In this document: positions 20,239 to 30,439 of the stretch, in pieces
Position numbering within the stretch: the stretch's first letter is position 1
Layout of the letters: every line of letters begins with the position of its first letter
Assembly: GCF_035222375.1 (NCBI RefSeq)
Contig: NC_085888.1
Span: forward strand, 806,001-870,000
Source: Podospora pseudocomata
Lineage: Eukaryota; Ascomycota; Sordariomycetes; Sordariales; Podosporaceae
Length of the DNA stretch: 64,000 nucleotides
Reading direction: 5' to 3'
Position numbers and translations under genes: made by a program
Notes under the pieces: model-generated
What the model was told of the DNA's origin: nothing
Database searches by the model: none
The model's input: only the letters and a program-made list of their open reading frames with translations

Positions 20239-20904
20239 ATGCCCTCGTTCACCTCCTCATCCTCTCGATCGTCCAAGAAAAACAACACCCCACCGCCAGC
20301 GAATTTACTCCCAAAGGCCCACTCCCGCCCCCACCCACCACCACCCTCATCACGACGCGCTCACTCTCCGCGTCCTCCTTCTGCAAGTGTCACCACGTCA
20401 GGGACATCCTTGGTCAAGCAAAAACCGCCCAAGCAAGTCTCTCGTGGGCTGAGTGGACTGACGGCGACCATCACCTCCCGCACTGATCAAGTGCTCACCC
20501 ATGTCAACGAGCAAGTGACACAGATTCGTGAGGAGCAACAGAATGGCACGTCACAATGGGTTGCCGGCGAGCTGGATCGAACTTCGCACTGGGTGCAGGG
20601 CGAGCTTACCAGGACAAATGACTGGGTTAGTCAACTGAGGGAAGAGCAGCAAAAGGAGGCGAGTCTATGGCTCGAGCAGGAACTCGAGAAGGCACCAAAG
20701 GTCGCGATGGAAAGTGCTAAGAATACGTATCTTGGTTGGCTTTCAGGGGATGAGGGGATTGTCACGGCGGCGCTGGCCTGGATTCCTGTTGCTTTTGTTG
20801 CGGGGGAGACAGTGAGGGTTGGGATTGAGGTTGGGAAGGTTGTGTATGACCTGGTTCAGGGAACCTCTTCGAATGGGCAAAGGAGGAGAATTCAGGGGGC
20901 GTGA
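20239..20904 (+). CDS. Protein with tandem amphipathic 11-residue repeats and a hydrophobic C-terminal segment
   Basis: A 221-residue single exon. Residues 1-65 are Ser/Pro/Arg-rich and disordered. Residues 75-150 form a long helix with imperfect 11-residue repeats centred on Trp: 'SQWVAGELDRT', 'SHWVQGELTRT', 'NDWVSQLREEQ', preceded by 'NEQVTQIREEQQNG' and followed by 'SLWLEQELEK'. Then comes 'GIVTAALAWIPVAFVAGETVRVGIEVG', a membrane-inserting or hairpin-like segment. The family is not recognised. By analogy, 11-mer amphipathic helices bind membrane or lipid-droplet surfaces, and a role there is an inference. A TATA-like or GC feature was not evident. The reading frame is strong and undisturbed, unlike its neighbours. 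Confidence 0.65.
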   Translation: MPSFTSSSSRSSKKNNTPPPANLLPKAHSRPHPPPPSSRRAHSPRPPSASVTTSGTSLVKQKPPKQVSRGLSGLTATITSRTDQVLTHVNEQVTQIREEQQNGTSQWVAGELDRTSHWVQGELTRTNDWVSQLREEQQKEASLWLEQELEKAPKVAMESAKNTYLGWLSGDEGIVTAALAWIPVAFVAGETVRVGIEVGKVVYDLVQGTSSNGQRRRIQGA

Positions 20905-22364
20905 CGAGGTCATTTACCATGGGGCAGACACTAGGGGGCATCAATGGGCGTTCTTTTGGGTTTTATTTCTTGGGTTTGCTTGAGGTGTTTGATGGCAGCA
21001 TTTATTGAGCGACATGTATATTTCCGGTTAACAAAACAGGTTAAATAAACAATCGACAGGTTTATAACACCGGTCCAAGAAACGAATCGCCTTTATATTG
21101 GTTGTCAAAAAGATACCTACCTTATGCCATGAGTACGCCGAAGGAGTCCGCCCACCATGCCCATCACCTCGAAAGTCAAGATACCGGTAGCTAATCGTTG
21201 CCTAATAATTGCCAACTATTAGAACACCGCCTCCTCGCCTGGATACCTATGCAACCGACAAGTGATAAAGAGATACAATGATACTTGACGTTATTATATG
21301 TTCTCAAGTCACCACTATGTAGGTGTATCCGTCTGATGACTGCTTGTTTTCAACACCTCATACATACCTACGTCGTGAGAGCGTTCCGACAATCGCGAGT
21401 TCCTGATACGCCCGTATGTTTTGTATATGACGTTGACTGACTTCCATTGTTGTTTGGCTGAAGTAGGTATTTTTACGAGCTTGATACATTGTCCGCCCAA
21501 GGATCAGTCGACAATTAAGTGTCGGTTTATGTTATTGTATCATACCTGCCAGTTCTATTTCAGAGATAGATAAGGGAAATATTGCGGTGCCTATGAAATG
21601 TAATGCAAAAGTTTGGATGTTGGGTCTTCGGTTGCTTTCCCAAAAACCCGGAGTCAACAGAAGCCACGGAAGCCTGATCTCCTGTAGTGTGACACAAAAC
21701 CACTTCCGGCCTGCCATGCATATTGGTGTGACATGAGGGTCATTTGATGTGGCTTCGAAGCCTTGATTGAGCTTGGTATGTCTCGAGTCTGCGCAGCCTG
21801 ACTCACTGCGAAACCTTCGAAATCTGCAGTTCAGTTCCTACCGCGTTACGCGACACCTTACCTCACTGCGTGCATTAGCATAGGCATTACAAAATGACCG
21901 GTCAGGAGATCTGAGGCTAGGTACTCTTTGGTCACCTGAGGTATACATCATCTTAAGGTACTTCCCTGTCGCATGTACTTGAGGCAGGCTGTCTTGCTGA
22001 AAACTGTCGGTCGCAGGCCTGGTAGACAGGTGTCGAGGATAAATTAGGCACCTGTTAATGTACCAATTTAGGCTAGATAGATAAGAAGGTATTATTCTAC
22101 CTCTCACCTCTGCCTTCACTTTGGAGTTGTGGTTAGTTGATAGAGCTTCGCCAAAGCTTCGACATCCATTCCGTGAATTTCTGCCAGCAATGCCCCAGGT
22201 TGTTGGTACCTACCAACCTAAACATAACATTCTATACATCACAGAGACCGGGCAATGGTGTTAGGGTGCTAGGCTGCAGATTGGGTATTGATGAGCTCAG
22301 GCTGCCAATTTGGTCAAGGTGCAGGTAGGGGTGCTGGCGTTACCTAATTCACGAAGAATCATTC
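20905..22364. other. Gene-free region
   Basis: About 1.46 kb between the amphipathic-repeat gene and the left LTR of the gypsy element. Only short frames, AT-rich in places. No tRNA, LTR or TIR recognised. Confidence 0.4.
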
Positions 22365-22786
22365 TGTGACGAACCCCTGTACAGAACCTCTGAAAGGGAT
22401 ACGGGTTGAAGGTAACTTCTGACAATTGGTTCGGTGCAGCTAAACAGTGCACAACAAGATGTCTCAATGTAAACACAAGATACCGTGAGTACAAGTGTGA
22501 ATTGCATACTGCGGAACTATCTACGAGCTATCTAGTTCCTCCGTATATATAGACCTTAAATCCCTAAGTACCTCCGTACCTGGATCACTCCCGCTCACCA
22601 GCGGTCGGTGGTGATCCTCTGGCGCTCACCACGCTCACCAGGTGATCGTGGTGATCCGGCTCACCTTTGCCAAGCAGTGAGTCCCCTCTGACCCTGCAGC
22701 CTTGCCGTCGTGTCTCCTTCCTCCGATTGGTAGACCCGGTTAGCTGCAGTCCCCACCTGGCCTTGCTATATGGTTGGTCTGTGACA
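22365..22786 (-). repeat. LTR-A, downstream LTR of the gypsy element
   Basis: 422 bp, TGTGACGAAC.. to ..CTGTGACA in plus reading. R-U5 is like the others. U3 (about 22555-22786) contains repeated GGTGATC / GATCACC-type motifs. The bases near the TATA box share the variant 'agatagctcgtagatag' with the solo LTR at 30440 and not with the 5' LTR at 29324, so it belongs to a different sub-family from its supposed partner. Confidence 0.9.
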
Positions 22787-22925
22787 CGATGCTCCCCCTC
22801 GACGTCTTTCGTCCCGAAAGATTCGTCGTCGTTGTCCTTATACCCTTAGCGCTGCTGCTTCCTTCTGCGCGTAAGTAACCCCTCTCCTTCTCCTTCTTCG
22901 TGAGCCTGCCCCGGTATGCCTAACG

Positions 22926-23482
22926 ATGTCGGGCCGCGTAGAGAAACGCTACCGCGATACTGCCCACGAACGAACAGTCCTTTCCGCCTCGGTCGATCAG
23001 GACGGCGTCGAAATTATGCCTTGCTCTCGTTGTTGGCGCGCGAAACCTCAAGGGCGCTGTGTCATAAAGGAAGGGTCGAACTGTTGTTCAAACTGCGTTC
23101 GATTGGGCAAGTCGTGTGATGGGCCGAACGTGGCTGATTCTTGTGGGTGCCTGGATTCTGGGCGATGGTTCTTTTCTTACTAACGGTTGTAGTGATTAAA
23201 AACTTATCGGAGCAAAAGAAAATCGATGAGGAAATAGCCGCGAAAGAGAATCTATTAGCGGAGACGCTGAGCTCCTTGACTCGTCTACGCAAGCAGCGCG
23301 AGTCGATGCGTGATTGGGGTGCAGAGCTCTTTCGTCGGGGAATGGAGTCGTTAGACGAACTGGACGCCTTAGCGCCCCCCTCGCCCGAGCCTGCAGACCC
23401 ACTGGGCGAGCAATCCCTGGTCGGCCAAGCCCAGTCGTTGGGTGCCTTCAGTGGAACTCCTCCAACTTCTCAGGGCAGTTGA
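22926..23482 (+). CDS. Antisense accessory gene of the gypsy element: Cys-cluster plus coiled coil
   Basis: Transcribed opposite to pol, between pol and the 3' LTR. Exon 1 is 22926-23142 and exon 2 is 23193-23482. The 50-nt intron has donor gtgggt, a perfect CTAAC branch and TAG acceptor. Without splicing both frames close. The product is 168 residues. A Cys cluster 'PCSRCWRAKPQGRC..CCSNCVRLGKSCDG' (about residues 37-68) could bind zinc. A charged coiled coil follows ('EEIAAKENLLAETLSSLTRL', 'RKQRESMRDWGAELFRRGME') and then an acidic, Pro-rich tail. The last 35 bp overlap the end of the pol frame tail to tail. I recall similar Cys-cluster/coiled-coil proteins as repeated hypothetical proteins in other fungal genomes. 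Their function is unknown, and nucleic-acid binding is an inference. Confidence 0.7.
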
Positions 23483-26400
23483 GGTTCGTAGCTGGCTCCC
23501 ACGAGTTGTCCGTAGCCGGGTAGTCCAACCAGCTAACTAGATACTCCAGTTGTTTGTTATTAATGCGAGAGTCCAACACTTCTTCCACATCGTACTCCTC
23601 TTCTTCGTCCTCGGCTTCTATCTGTGTGTCTGGGCTGGCCGCCCGTGGTGCCGGTTCTAAGAGTGAAATGTGAAAGGTGTTGGATCACAGTCGCATAGTG
23701 TCTGGGAGTCTGAGCTTGAAAGCCGTTTCCGATACTTTTTCTTCGACCGTAAAAGGTCCCACTCTCCTGTGGGCCAGCTTCTTGCTAGGTCTTTTGGTGC
23801 GTAAATTGCGTGTGGAAAGGAATACCATGTTCCCCCCCTTAAGGCGAGGTCCCTCGAGCCTTTTGGTGTTATAGTATTTCCGCATCCTTTCCCTCACAAA
23901 CTCCAGTTCTTGCTTGAGCTTGCCGTGGAGCATGTGTAGCTTGTCTGCCTTGACCCCAGCCCTGGGTACCTCCACATCTGGTCCCTGCCGTAGGTCTGCT
24001 TCATATCCAAAGTTTGCGAAGAACGGCGTGGCCTTGGTCGTCTCTGTTGGCGATGTGTTGTATGCCAACTGTGCCGTAGGCAACAGTTCAACCCAATTGT
24101 CTTGCTCGAAATTGATGTAATTCCGTAGGTACTGTTCCACAATTTGGTTGAGCCGTTCCGTCTGACCGTCCGTCTGAGGGTGGTAGGCCGAAGACGCCTT
24201 ACTCACTACCCCTAGCCTCGTCATCAACGTGTTACGCCCCAAGCGTAATACTCCCGTACAGGAACCACTGGGTGGTACCCGAGGTGCTGGGGCACCTCGG
24301 CCAATCATTGGGCCAGGGATGGAAAGACCCATAAGCCCCCATACGACCAATCAGGAGGTGCTCAGTCTGATCAGTGGCCAAGACCACTGAGCACACTGAG
24401 CACATTGATCATGAAAGGTTGCTCAGTCTGCTCAGCCGCCAAGACCACTGAGCACACTGAGCAAGGTACAAAGATACTTCAGAAATATATGTAGATAGCT
24501 TGACATAAATAGGGGGGAGCGCCGGGCGCTCCCCGTGTCGAGGAATCTGATTCCTCATGCAAGCAATTCAAGTTCATTTGTCTACAATCTACTCTCAGTA
24601 GCTCTTTGTTAGAACAACCTGTTGTTGACAGTGAACCCGTGTCTGAGACGCTTGTCACAACCTTCGATCATCCTGTCATATTCACCTCTGGCGTACTGCC
24701 TTGCAGTCTGTATCCATTCCTGGTGCAGGTTGTAACACAACGCTCTCCAAAACTTCGATACGAACTTGGTGTCGCGGTCCGTGATAAACTCCTTTGGCCA
24801 TGTGTGTGTTGCTGTGACATGCCGTAGTACCACATCCGCTAGCTGCTCTGCCGACCAGGTCTCCTTGTAAGGCAAGAAGTATGCCCACTTCGTAAGCCTG
24901 TCGACCACTGTCAATATACTGTCGTACTTGACGCCGGTTGCCGTGTCCTTTGACTCTGGTAATTTGGTGATGAAGTCCATCGTAACTGAACTCCATGGTC
25001 GTTCCGCTACTGGTAGTGGCTCCAGAAATCCGTAAGGCTTGTGCCTCGCAACCCTTGTTCTCTCGCACGTGTGGCATGACTGGATGGCTTCTTTGACGTC
25101 GTCCTTGATCCTTGGCCAGTCAAAGTGCTGCTTGATCTTTTCCATGGTCTTTGCAATACCCATGTGTCCTCCGAGCTTCGACCCGTGAATATCCATCACC
25201 AGTGTCGTCCTGTCACCTGGCTTCACGTACGCTCGATTCTTACACCACAGTCTTCCCTGACTGTCCTTTTGGATGCCCTGTGGCTCCAACTCTTCCTGCC
25301 AGTATTGCTCTGTGATATCGTTGCCCAACTTCCCTTGGTACTTGCTGGAGGTGGCTTGCTCACGATACACTGCGCAACACTCCATCCACGGCTGAAGTGG
25401 ATGCTTGAGAGTGCCGTCTGGCGTCTCCTCGAGTAGTGGTGGTGACTCTCTGGGTGCATCCTTGTGGTGGTCGGCTCGCCGGCTAAGTGCGTCTGCCCTG
25501 GCGTTTTCCGAACCCTTCTTGTAGTTGATCTGGAAATTAAATTCCGAGAGAAACTCTGACCATCGCGTCTGCCGTGCGTTGAGGACCTTCGTAGTGGTGA
25601 AGTATCGCAGGTTCTTGTGATCCGTGTAGACCTGTACTTTGTAGTTGGTGCCACTGAGATATGGCCTCCACTCCTCGAACGCTTCGATGATGGCGAGTAG
25701 CTCCTTATCGTGGATTGGGTAGTTCTGGCGTGCCCCTTCTAGCTTCTTCGAAAAGAAGGCTACCGGGTGTAGTTTTCCGTCGTCATCTCGCTGTCCCAAT
25801 TGTCCACCGATCGCATAGTCTGATGCATCAGCCTCGACCTCGAATGGTCGACTGGGGTCTGGCAATTTGAGCACCGGGTCCTTCAAAATAGCCTCTTTTA
25901 GCTCCTGAAAGGCCTGCTCTTCTTCCTGCCCCCACCAGAACTCCACGTCCTTCTTGGTCAAGTGGTTGAGTGGCCGCGCAATGCCTGCGTAGCCCCGGAT
26001 GAACATTCGATAGAAATTTGTAAACCCCAAGAATTCCCTGACGTGTGTCTGTGACTGCGGCGTAGGCCAGTCCTTGACTACCGCAATTTTCCCAGGTTCC
26101 ATGCGAACCTCACCTGGCGATATCGGATATCCCAGATATACTGTCTTTTGCACGTGGAACTCGCTCTTCTCCTTATTAACTGAGAGTCCGGCTCCGTGTA
26201 GCGCGTCGAGTATCTCTCGTACGTGTCGCTTGTGCTCCTCCAGAGTGCGTGAGTAGATAAGAACGTCGTCGAGATAGCACACTGCTGTCTTGTCGAGGTA
26301 CTTCCGCATCGTATGGTCAACGAGAGATTGGAACGTCGCGGGCGCATTGGTCAACCCGAATGGCATTACGCGATACTCGAAACGCTGTCTTCCATTCATC

Positions 26401-27453
26401 CCCTTCTTTGATCCGTATATGGGCGTACCCGACAGGCATATCCAAGCGTGTGAAGTATCGCGCCCCAGCTAGTTGACTCCGTAACCTAGATATCAACGGT
26501 AGCGGGTAGCTGTTTTTCACCGTCTCGTTATTCAGCTGGCGGTAGTCCACACACAGTCGCAAGCCACCGTCCTTCTTCGGCACGAAGAACACGGGGTATC
26601 CTGCTGGCGATGTGGACTCCCTGATATGTCCTCTCTTCAAATTCTCGTCCAAATACTTCCGTAACTCCTCACTCTGCTTGTCTTTGGTGTGATAGACCTT
26701 AAATAGCCGTAGCTTGGCTCCTTCTTTTAACTTGATCTCGTGGTCCCACGGTCCTCGCTCTGGAAGCCCCTCCAAATGCTTGGCCGTGAAGGCTGGGTGT
26801 CCTCGATATTCCACCGGTACCGCCTTTTTCTTGCCTTTCTCCACGTTATTGTAATAGGCATACTTGTTGACCTCCGATATCTCCACCAACGTCGTTAACC
26901 CTACTTCTTCGATCTTGCCGCCTGTGTCGATGGAGTACACCATTACTTCTTGGGCTCCTTGCGGTGGTGCCGTGGAGGGTGCTTGTCCCGCACTCTGCTC
27001 CATGCGTTCTCCTGATCTTCCATCGTTGGCTGGATACTTCCAAGGTTTTCTTGGTCGTAGGTGGCCACCATCCCTCCAATCGATGTCTGGGTTGTAGTCT
27101 TCATGCCATGGTTGCCCTAGGATCATATCCTTCGAGGGTCCCATATCCACAATGTCGAATGTAACTGAAGTTGTTTTTCCTTCGACTGTAATGTCCAGAG
27201 GTAATGTTTCTCTGTAGACCTTTTGCTTCGGAAATGGTCCTTGTATAACGATCCATTCCTTCTTTTTCTTCCATGGTATTTTGGCCTGGTGCACGAACTG
27301 TGGCGAAATTAAGTTCGTCTCCGCACCTCCGTCTACCAGTGCCACCGCCTGGATATCCTTCCAGTGCGCTGTGACCCAGGGGCGTTTGTCTTTCTTGCCT
27401 CCTCTCTGTGCGGCAGCGACCTCACTGACGAGCATCGGGTCGTTGTCCCACAC
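23448..27453 (-). pseudogene. Pol: protease, RT, RNase H, integrase, chromodomain (disrupted)
   Basis: In minus order. Protease: 'ALVDGGAETNLIS' (DSGA replaced by DGGA). RT: 'VPKKDGGLRLCVDYRQLN', 'MPFGLTNAPATFQSL' and catalytic 'CYLDDVLIYS'. RNase H: 'FEVEADASDYAIGGQL'. Integrase: HHCC zinc finger ('GGHMGIAKTMEK..SCHTC'), first D in 'VTMDFITKLPES', second D in 'FITDRDTKFVSKFW', E in 'QTDGQTERLNQ'. Chromodomain, about 23600-23451: 'EYDVEEVLDSRINNKQLEYL' and the aromatic-cage region 'VSWLDYP..SWEPATNL'. Breaks: a short deletion near 26385 (expected sequence between 'KTAF' and 'FEYRVMPFG' missing, frame changes), the LTR-B insertion 24230-24737 between the second D and the E, and TGA near 23684 in the linker to the chromodomain. 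Confidence 0.93.
24230..24737 (+). mobile_element. Solo LTR, family B, inserted in integrase with 5-bp target duplication
   Basis: 508 bp with TGTTAC..GTAACA ends, flanked on both sides by CAACG, a perfect 5-bp target-site duplication. Removing the LTR and one CAACG restores the integrase frame (..KFWRAL-MTRLGVVSKASSAY..). Plus orientation: a TATA-like 'cataaatagg' near 24507, a GC palindrome GGAGCGCCGGGCGCTCC just after it, the hairpin GAGGAATC/GATTCCTC, and a U3 full of TGCTCAGTG/CACTGAGCA motifs. No internal region is left, so it is a solo LTR from recombination. It defines the full ends of family B and postdates the gypsy copy. Confidence 0.95.
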
Positions 27454-27659
27454 CTTCGCCTTACGCCGATGCTTCCGAAAATGCCGTTCGTGGTCCGTTA
27501 GAGGTTGCCGGCCCCCGCGAAGGGCCGCGAGTCGTTTCCCAAGCGGTTGTGTCGTTCAAGAGCGTCCTCCTGCTCCGGGTTGTCCAGCAACACGAAGTCT
27601 TTCAACCACCTCCGCCTGGCTTCCTCCCATCTTCCGTCTCTTACTTTCCTAGCATTTTG

Positions 27660-29266
27660 TCAAGCACACCTTTGATAGTACCTCCGCTGCTTGGCCGATG
27701 CCTTAGGCTCCGTGGCCTGGTGGTATTGCCTAACCTTCTGCCGCAAATGCAGCGCGCAGTCTGGGCTTGAGCACCACCATAGTGCCATCCCTAGCCCCGA
27801 GACTTCGCTGTCCAGCGTGTACTTCTCGTCTGTGTACCCGAGGCAGCATCCTGCTTCTCTCGGCGTAAACTGGATTACCTGGAATCCATTCCCCAATTGA
27901 GTTGCTTTCCCTGCCTTCCACAACAGGTAGTCGTCCAACTCTTCATTGGCTTTTTCCCATCTTCCATCGTCTTCCTGACTGGCTGTGGCTTGCCTTCCTT
28001 GCCCACCTTGCGTACCGGCCAGTGGCCGTGTAGCGACTTGCTCTGGTGGTGCTCCACACATCCGTGTGTAATGCACTGGAACCAAGGTGCTCTCCTGTGC
28101 TTCGGATGCGTGGGATGAAGTTGTACCGCGTCTCCTTCACAGGGTATATACCTCGTGAGTGTGGGTGTGTCTCCTGGCAACTTCGCGATCCCAATGCTGG
28201 CGACCTTCTTATCCTTCCAGTATTCTTCCCAGCTCTTATACTCGAGCTTCTCAGGCCATGCTTGCATGACGGCGATCCTGTGCTTGCCGTATTGCTTCCC
28301 TGGCATCGTCCACCGGGTAGGTCCTTCCTCTTGCGTAGGGTTGTCGTCCTTGGTGACCTCCGTGGCGATTTCCGCAGTGACTCGTGCCACTTGCTCCTGC
28401 AATGCCTGTATCTGAAGATCTCCTTCTTCGTGCTCCGCCTTCAGTCTTTCCACTGCTTCCCGCAGCTCCTGGAACTCTGCTTCCTCTTGTTTGGCGTGCC
28501 AGTAAGAGTCTTCCTCGAAGCCTACCGCTTCGTCTTGCTGGTACCCGATGGCTGCGACCTCCACAACCCTCGGTCCCTTCGATGTAATGGCTGCCGCGAT
28601 TTCCTTTTTCCACCCGAGTTGCTTGGGTGCCCTGCAGTCTTTCTTGAAGTGTCCTGCCTTGCCGCAGTTGAAACACTTGAGGTTGTCTCTGCCCTGGCCT
28701 CGGCCTTGCGGCTTTTGTCGCTGGATAGCATCGACCTCCATGGGTCCTGCGTGAATGGTCCCTGAGACGTGAGTCCCATAAGGCCGTCTCTTTCTCTTGT
28801 CGTTAGGGCGGTAAAGTCCTTGCACGCGTGTGCCCTTGCGCTCCCTGCGGCGCTGGTATTGTCCATTGTCGATGCGGACCGCCATTGCGATATACTTGTC
28901 GATGGTCTCCGGTCGCTCCAGTCGATACAGCTCATCCTTAACTTCCTCCTTGAGCCTGGACGCAGCGTACACAACCTTGGATTCTTCGTCCGGAAAACGA
29001 GAAGGGTAGTACCGAAAGTATGCCTTAAGCTGGATCAAAAATCCCCCCAGCTCTCCCTTTGCACCTCCGTAGCGATCGGGTGCCTCGAGCCTGGCACGCT
29101 CTCCCTCCTTGCGTAAGGTACCAATCTCCTGGTGGAGCATAGCGTTCTCCTGCGTGAGGGTGTCGTGGGAAAGGCGTGACTTATCCTCAAGCTCTTGGAT
29201 ACGAGCGAGAAGCTGGTCGATGGTGGGTTGGGTCGAGATCCCCTGAGTACTGACGTTTCCGGCCAT
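27660..29266 (-). pseudogene. Gag of the gypsy element (internal deletion, frame change)
   Basis: Starts at the ATG at 29266 ('TIDQLLARIQELEDKSR..'). The capsid part runs to 'VYAASRLK' and jumps straight to 'EEVKDELYRLERPETIDKYI' near 28950. The truncated copy at 11342 shows that the capsid core (from DKALTWFEPILG on) is missing here, with 'LK' at both sides of the join. The nucleocapsid zinc knuckle 'CFNCGKAGHFKKDC' (CX2CX4HX4C) is intact. After about 28060 the meaningful frame changes: 'WWCSSPDCALHLRQKVRQYH' is read in the next frame down to 27660. The protein would be non-functional for particle assembly. Confidence 0.88.
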
Positions 29267-29294
29267 GGCATTAACTTGACACCTTCAACTTATC

Positions 29295-29323
29295 CGTGAC
29301 AGAGTTGAAGTGAGTATGCAACG
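29295..29323 (-). promoter_or_regulatory. Primer-binding site and leader; putative self-priming PBS
   Basis: Directly inside the 5' LTR (two bases from its end) the minus-strand RNA reads TTGCATACT (29321-29313). This is the exact reverse complement of AGTATGCAA in the R region of the same LTR (29469-29461), which lies about 45 nt after the TATA box, where the transcript may start. No tRNA 3'-end complement beginning TGG is present. In Tf1/sushi-type chromoviruses the first bases of the mRNA fold back on the PBS and prime reverse transcription. This arrangement fits that mechanism. Confidence 0.6.
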
Positions 29324-29694
29324 TATGACGAACCCCTGTACAGAACCTCTGAAAGGGATACTGGTTGAAGGCTACTTCTGACAATTGGTTCGGTGCGGCT
29401 AAACAGCGCACAACAAAATGTCTCAATGTAAACACAAGATGCCGTGAATACAAGCTGTGATTGCATACTGCGGAACTGTCTATCTACACCAGCCAGTTCC
29501 TCCGTATATATAGACCGGTTTATCACCATTATCACCAGTGATAATGTCGATTATCACTCGTCGTTCACCGAAGGCTGGTGATAATCGTGATTATCACCCT
29601 TGGCACTAGTGATAATCCGACTTCCCCACTTTTCCTGTTCCAGTGGTTGGACGGGTCGCGCCCCGCGCTCCCCACTTATGTCAGGTCCGTGACA
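29324..29694 (-). repeat. LTR-A, 5' LTR of the gypsy element
   Basis: 371 bp. The outer end GTGACA is at 29689-29694. The inner end reads TATGAC rather than TGTGAC. R-U5 is about 88% like the LTR at 22365 by eye. U3 (29520-29694) is different, filled with GTGATAA/TTATCAC motifs. TATA 'ccgtatatataga' lies near 29502-29514 (antisense). This LTR would drive gag-pol. Confidence 0.9.
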
Positions 29695-30439
29695 ACTAGC
29701 CTGGCCTATATCAGGATAATAGTAAATATAACCGTTATAATCCTTATTATCGAAAGGTTATGGCTATATATAGGCCTAAGGGCCCTGTAGCAATGGAGCA
29801 CCTTAGCGCTCACGGCGCAGCGTAACTTGCGACACAGTACTAGTGTCATGGCACTGGCACTGGCACCCTGACCTTATCTTATCATTCACCTGCCCTGCCC
29901 CACCGAGCCTTGCAGCCTTGCACCTTAAATTCCGTGCAGGCCAGGCCAGGCAAAGCCTTCCTTTCCTTTTTCTCTTCTTTAGCTTAGTATTTCGTCAATT
30001 TAGTGTAGCCTTGCAGCATTGTCTCTCGTTTGGCCACTTCGTGACAACTAGTAGCTTACTTCTGGTATTGCAAACTGTTTCTATCTTTTGGCGGTCGACC
30101 AAAACCTTAAATATGGAGACTTTGCGTCTTCGACTCGCTCCTTCATTCTTCGCTGTTCTTTACATCCCATTACGAGCGAACGATACCTGGTACAACTACG
30201 GATACAGCATGATGTTGGTAATGTCTTTTCAGGAACCACTTTCTGTCATTTTGGCTGGAGTCGGCATCGTAGGTCTTACCTTGCCCAAGCGCTCAAGCGA
30301 TAGAGTATTACTTTTACAGAATAGCTAGCATATGTTGCGTGACCTATTTTCTGAATGCCTCGCCACTTCAGGTCTTTCTACTTTACCTGGCACTTCCATC
30401 TCAGACCTACGATTCAGGTGTTCAGGGGTAGTGGGCAAG
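29695..30439. other. Spacer between two LTR-A units
   Basis: About 745 bp, AT-rich near 29715-29780. It contains frames but none with recognisable domains. Probably non-coding host or element debris. Confidence 0.35.

Larger units (their letters stand above)
22365..29694 (-). mobile_element. Ty3/gypsy chromodomain retrotransposon (chromovirus), family A, defective
   Basis: A 7.3-kb element on the minus strand: 5' LTR 29324-29694, leader with PBS, gag, protease-RT-RNase H-integrase, chromodomain, an antisense gene, a purine tract ('GAGGGGGAG' read minus, near 22791-22799) and 3' LTR 22365-22786. Domain order PR-RT-RH-IN-chromo is that of chromoviruses, which target heterochromatin through the chromodomain. 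It is dead. Gag has an internal deletion, RT has a frame-shifting deletion, integrase holds a solo LTR-B, and a TGA precedes the chromodomain. The two LTRs belong to different U3 types and the outside 5-mers (cattc / actag) do not match, so this unit is recombinant rather than a simple insertion. Confidence 0.93.

Noticed and set aside
22555-22680. Regularly spaced GGTGATC/GATCACC units resembling a CRISPR or iteron array
   Set aside because: Eukaryotic context, irregular spacing, units only 7-8 bp and located in the U3 of an LTR.
23685-24350. Apparent separate gene beginning inside LTR-B and encoding the end of integrase
   Set aside because: Its first 40 codons are LTR-B sequence read through; the rest is the interrupted integrase frame.
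29843-30328. 161-codon plus-strand ORF between two LTR-A units
   Set aside because: Begins at a non-robust start, low-complexity His/Trp beginning, no domain, no splice support.
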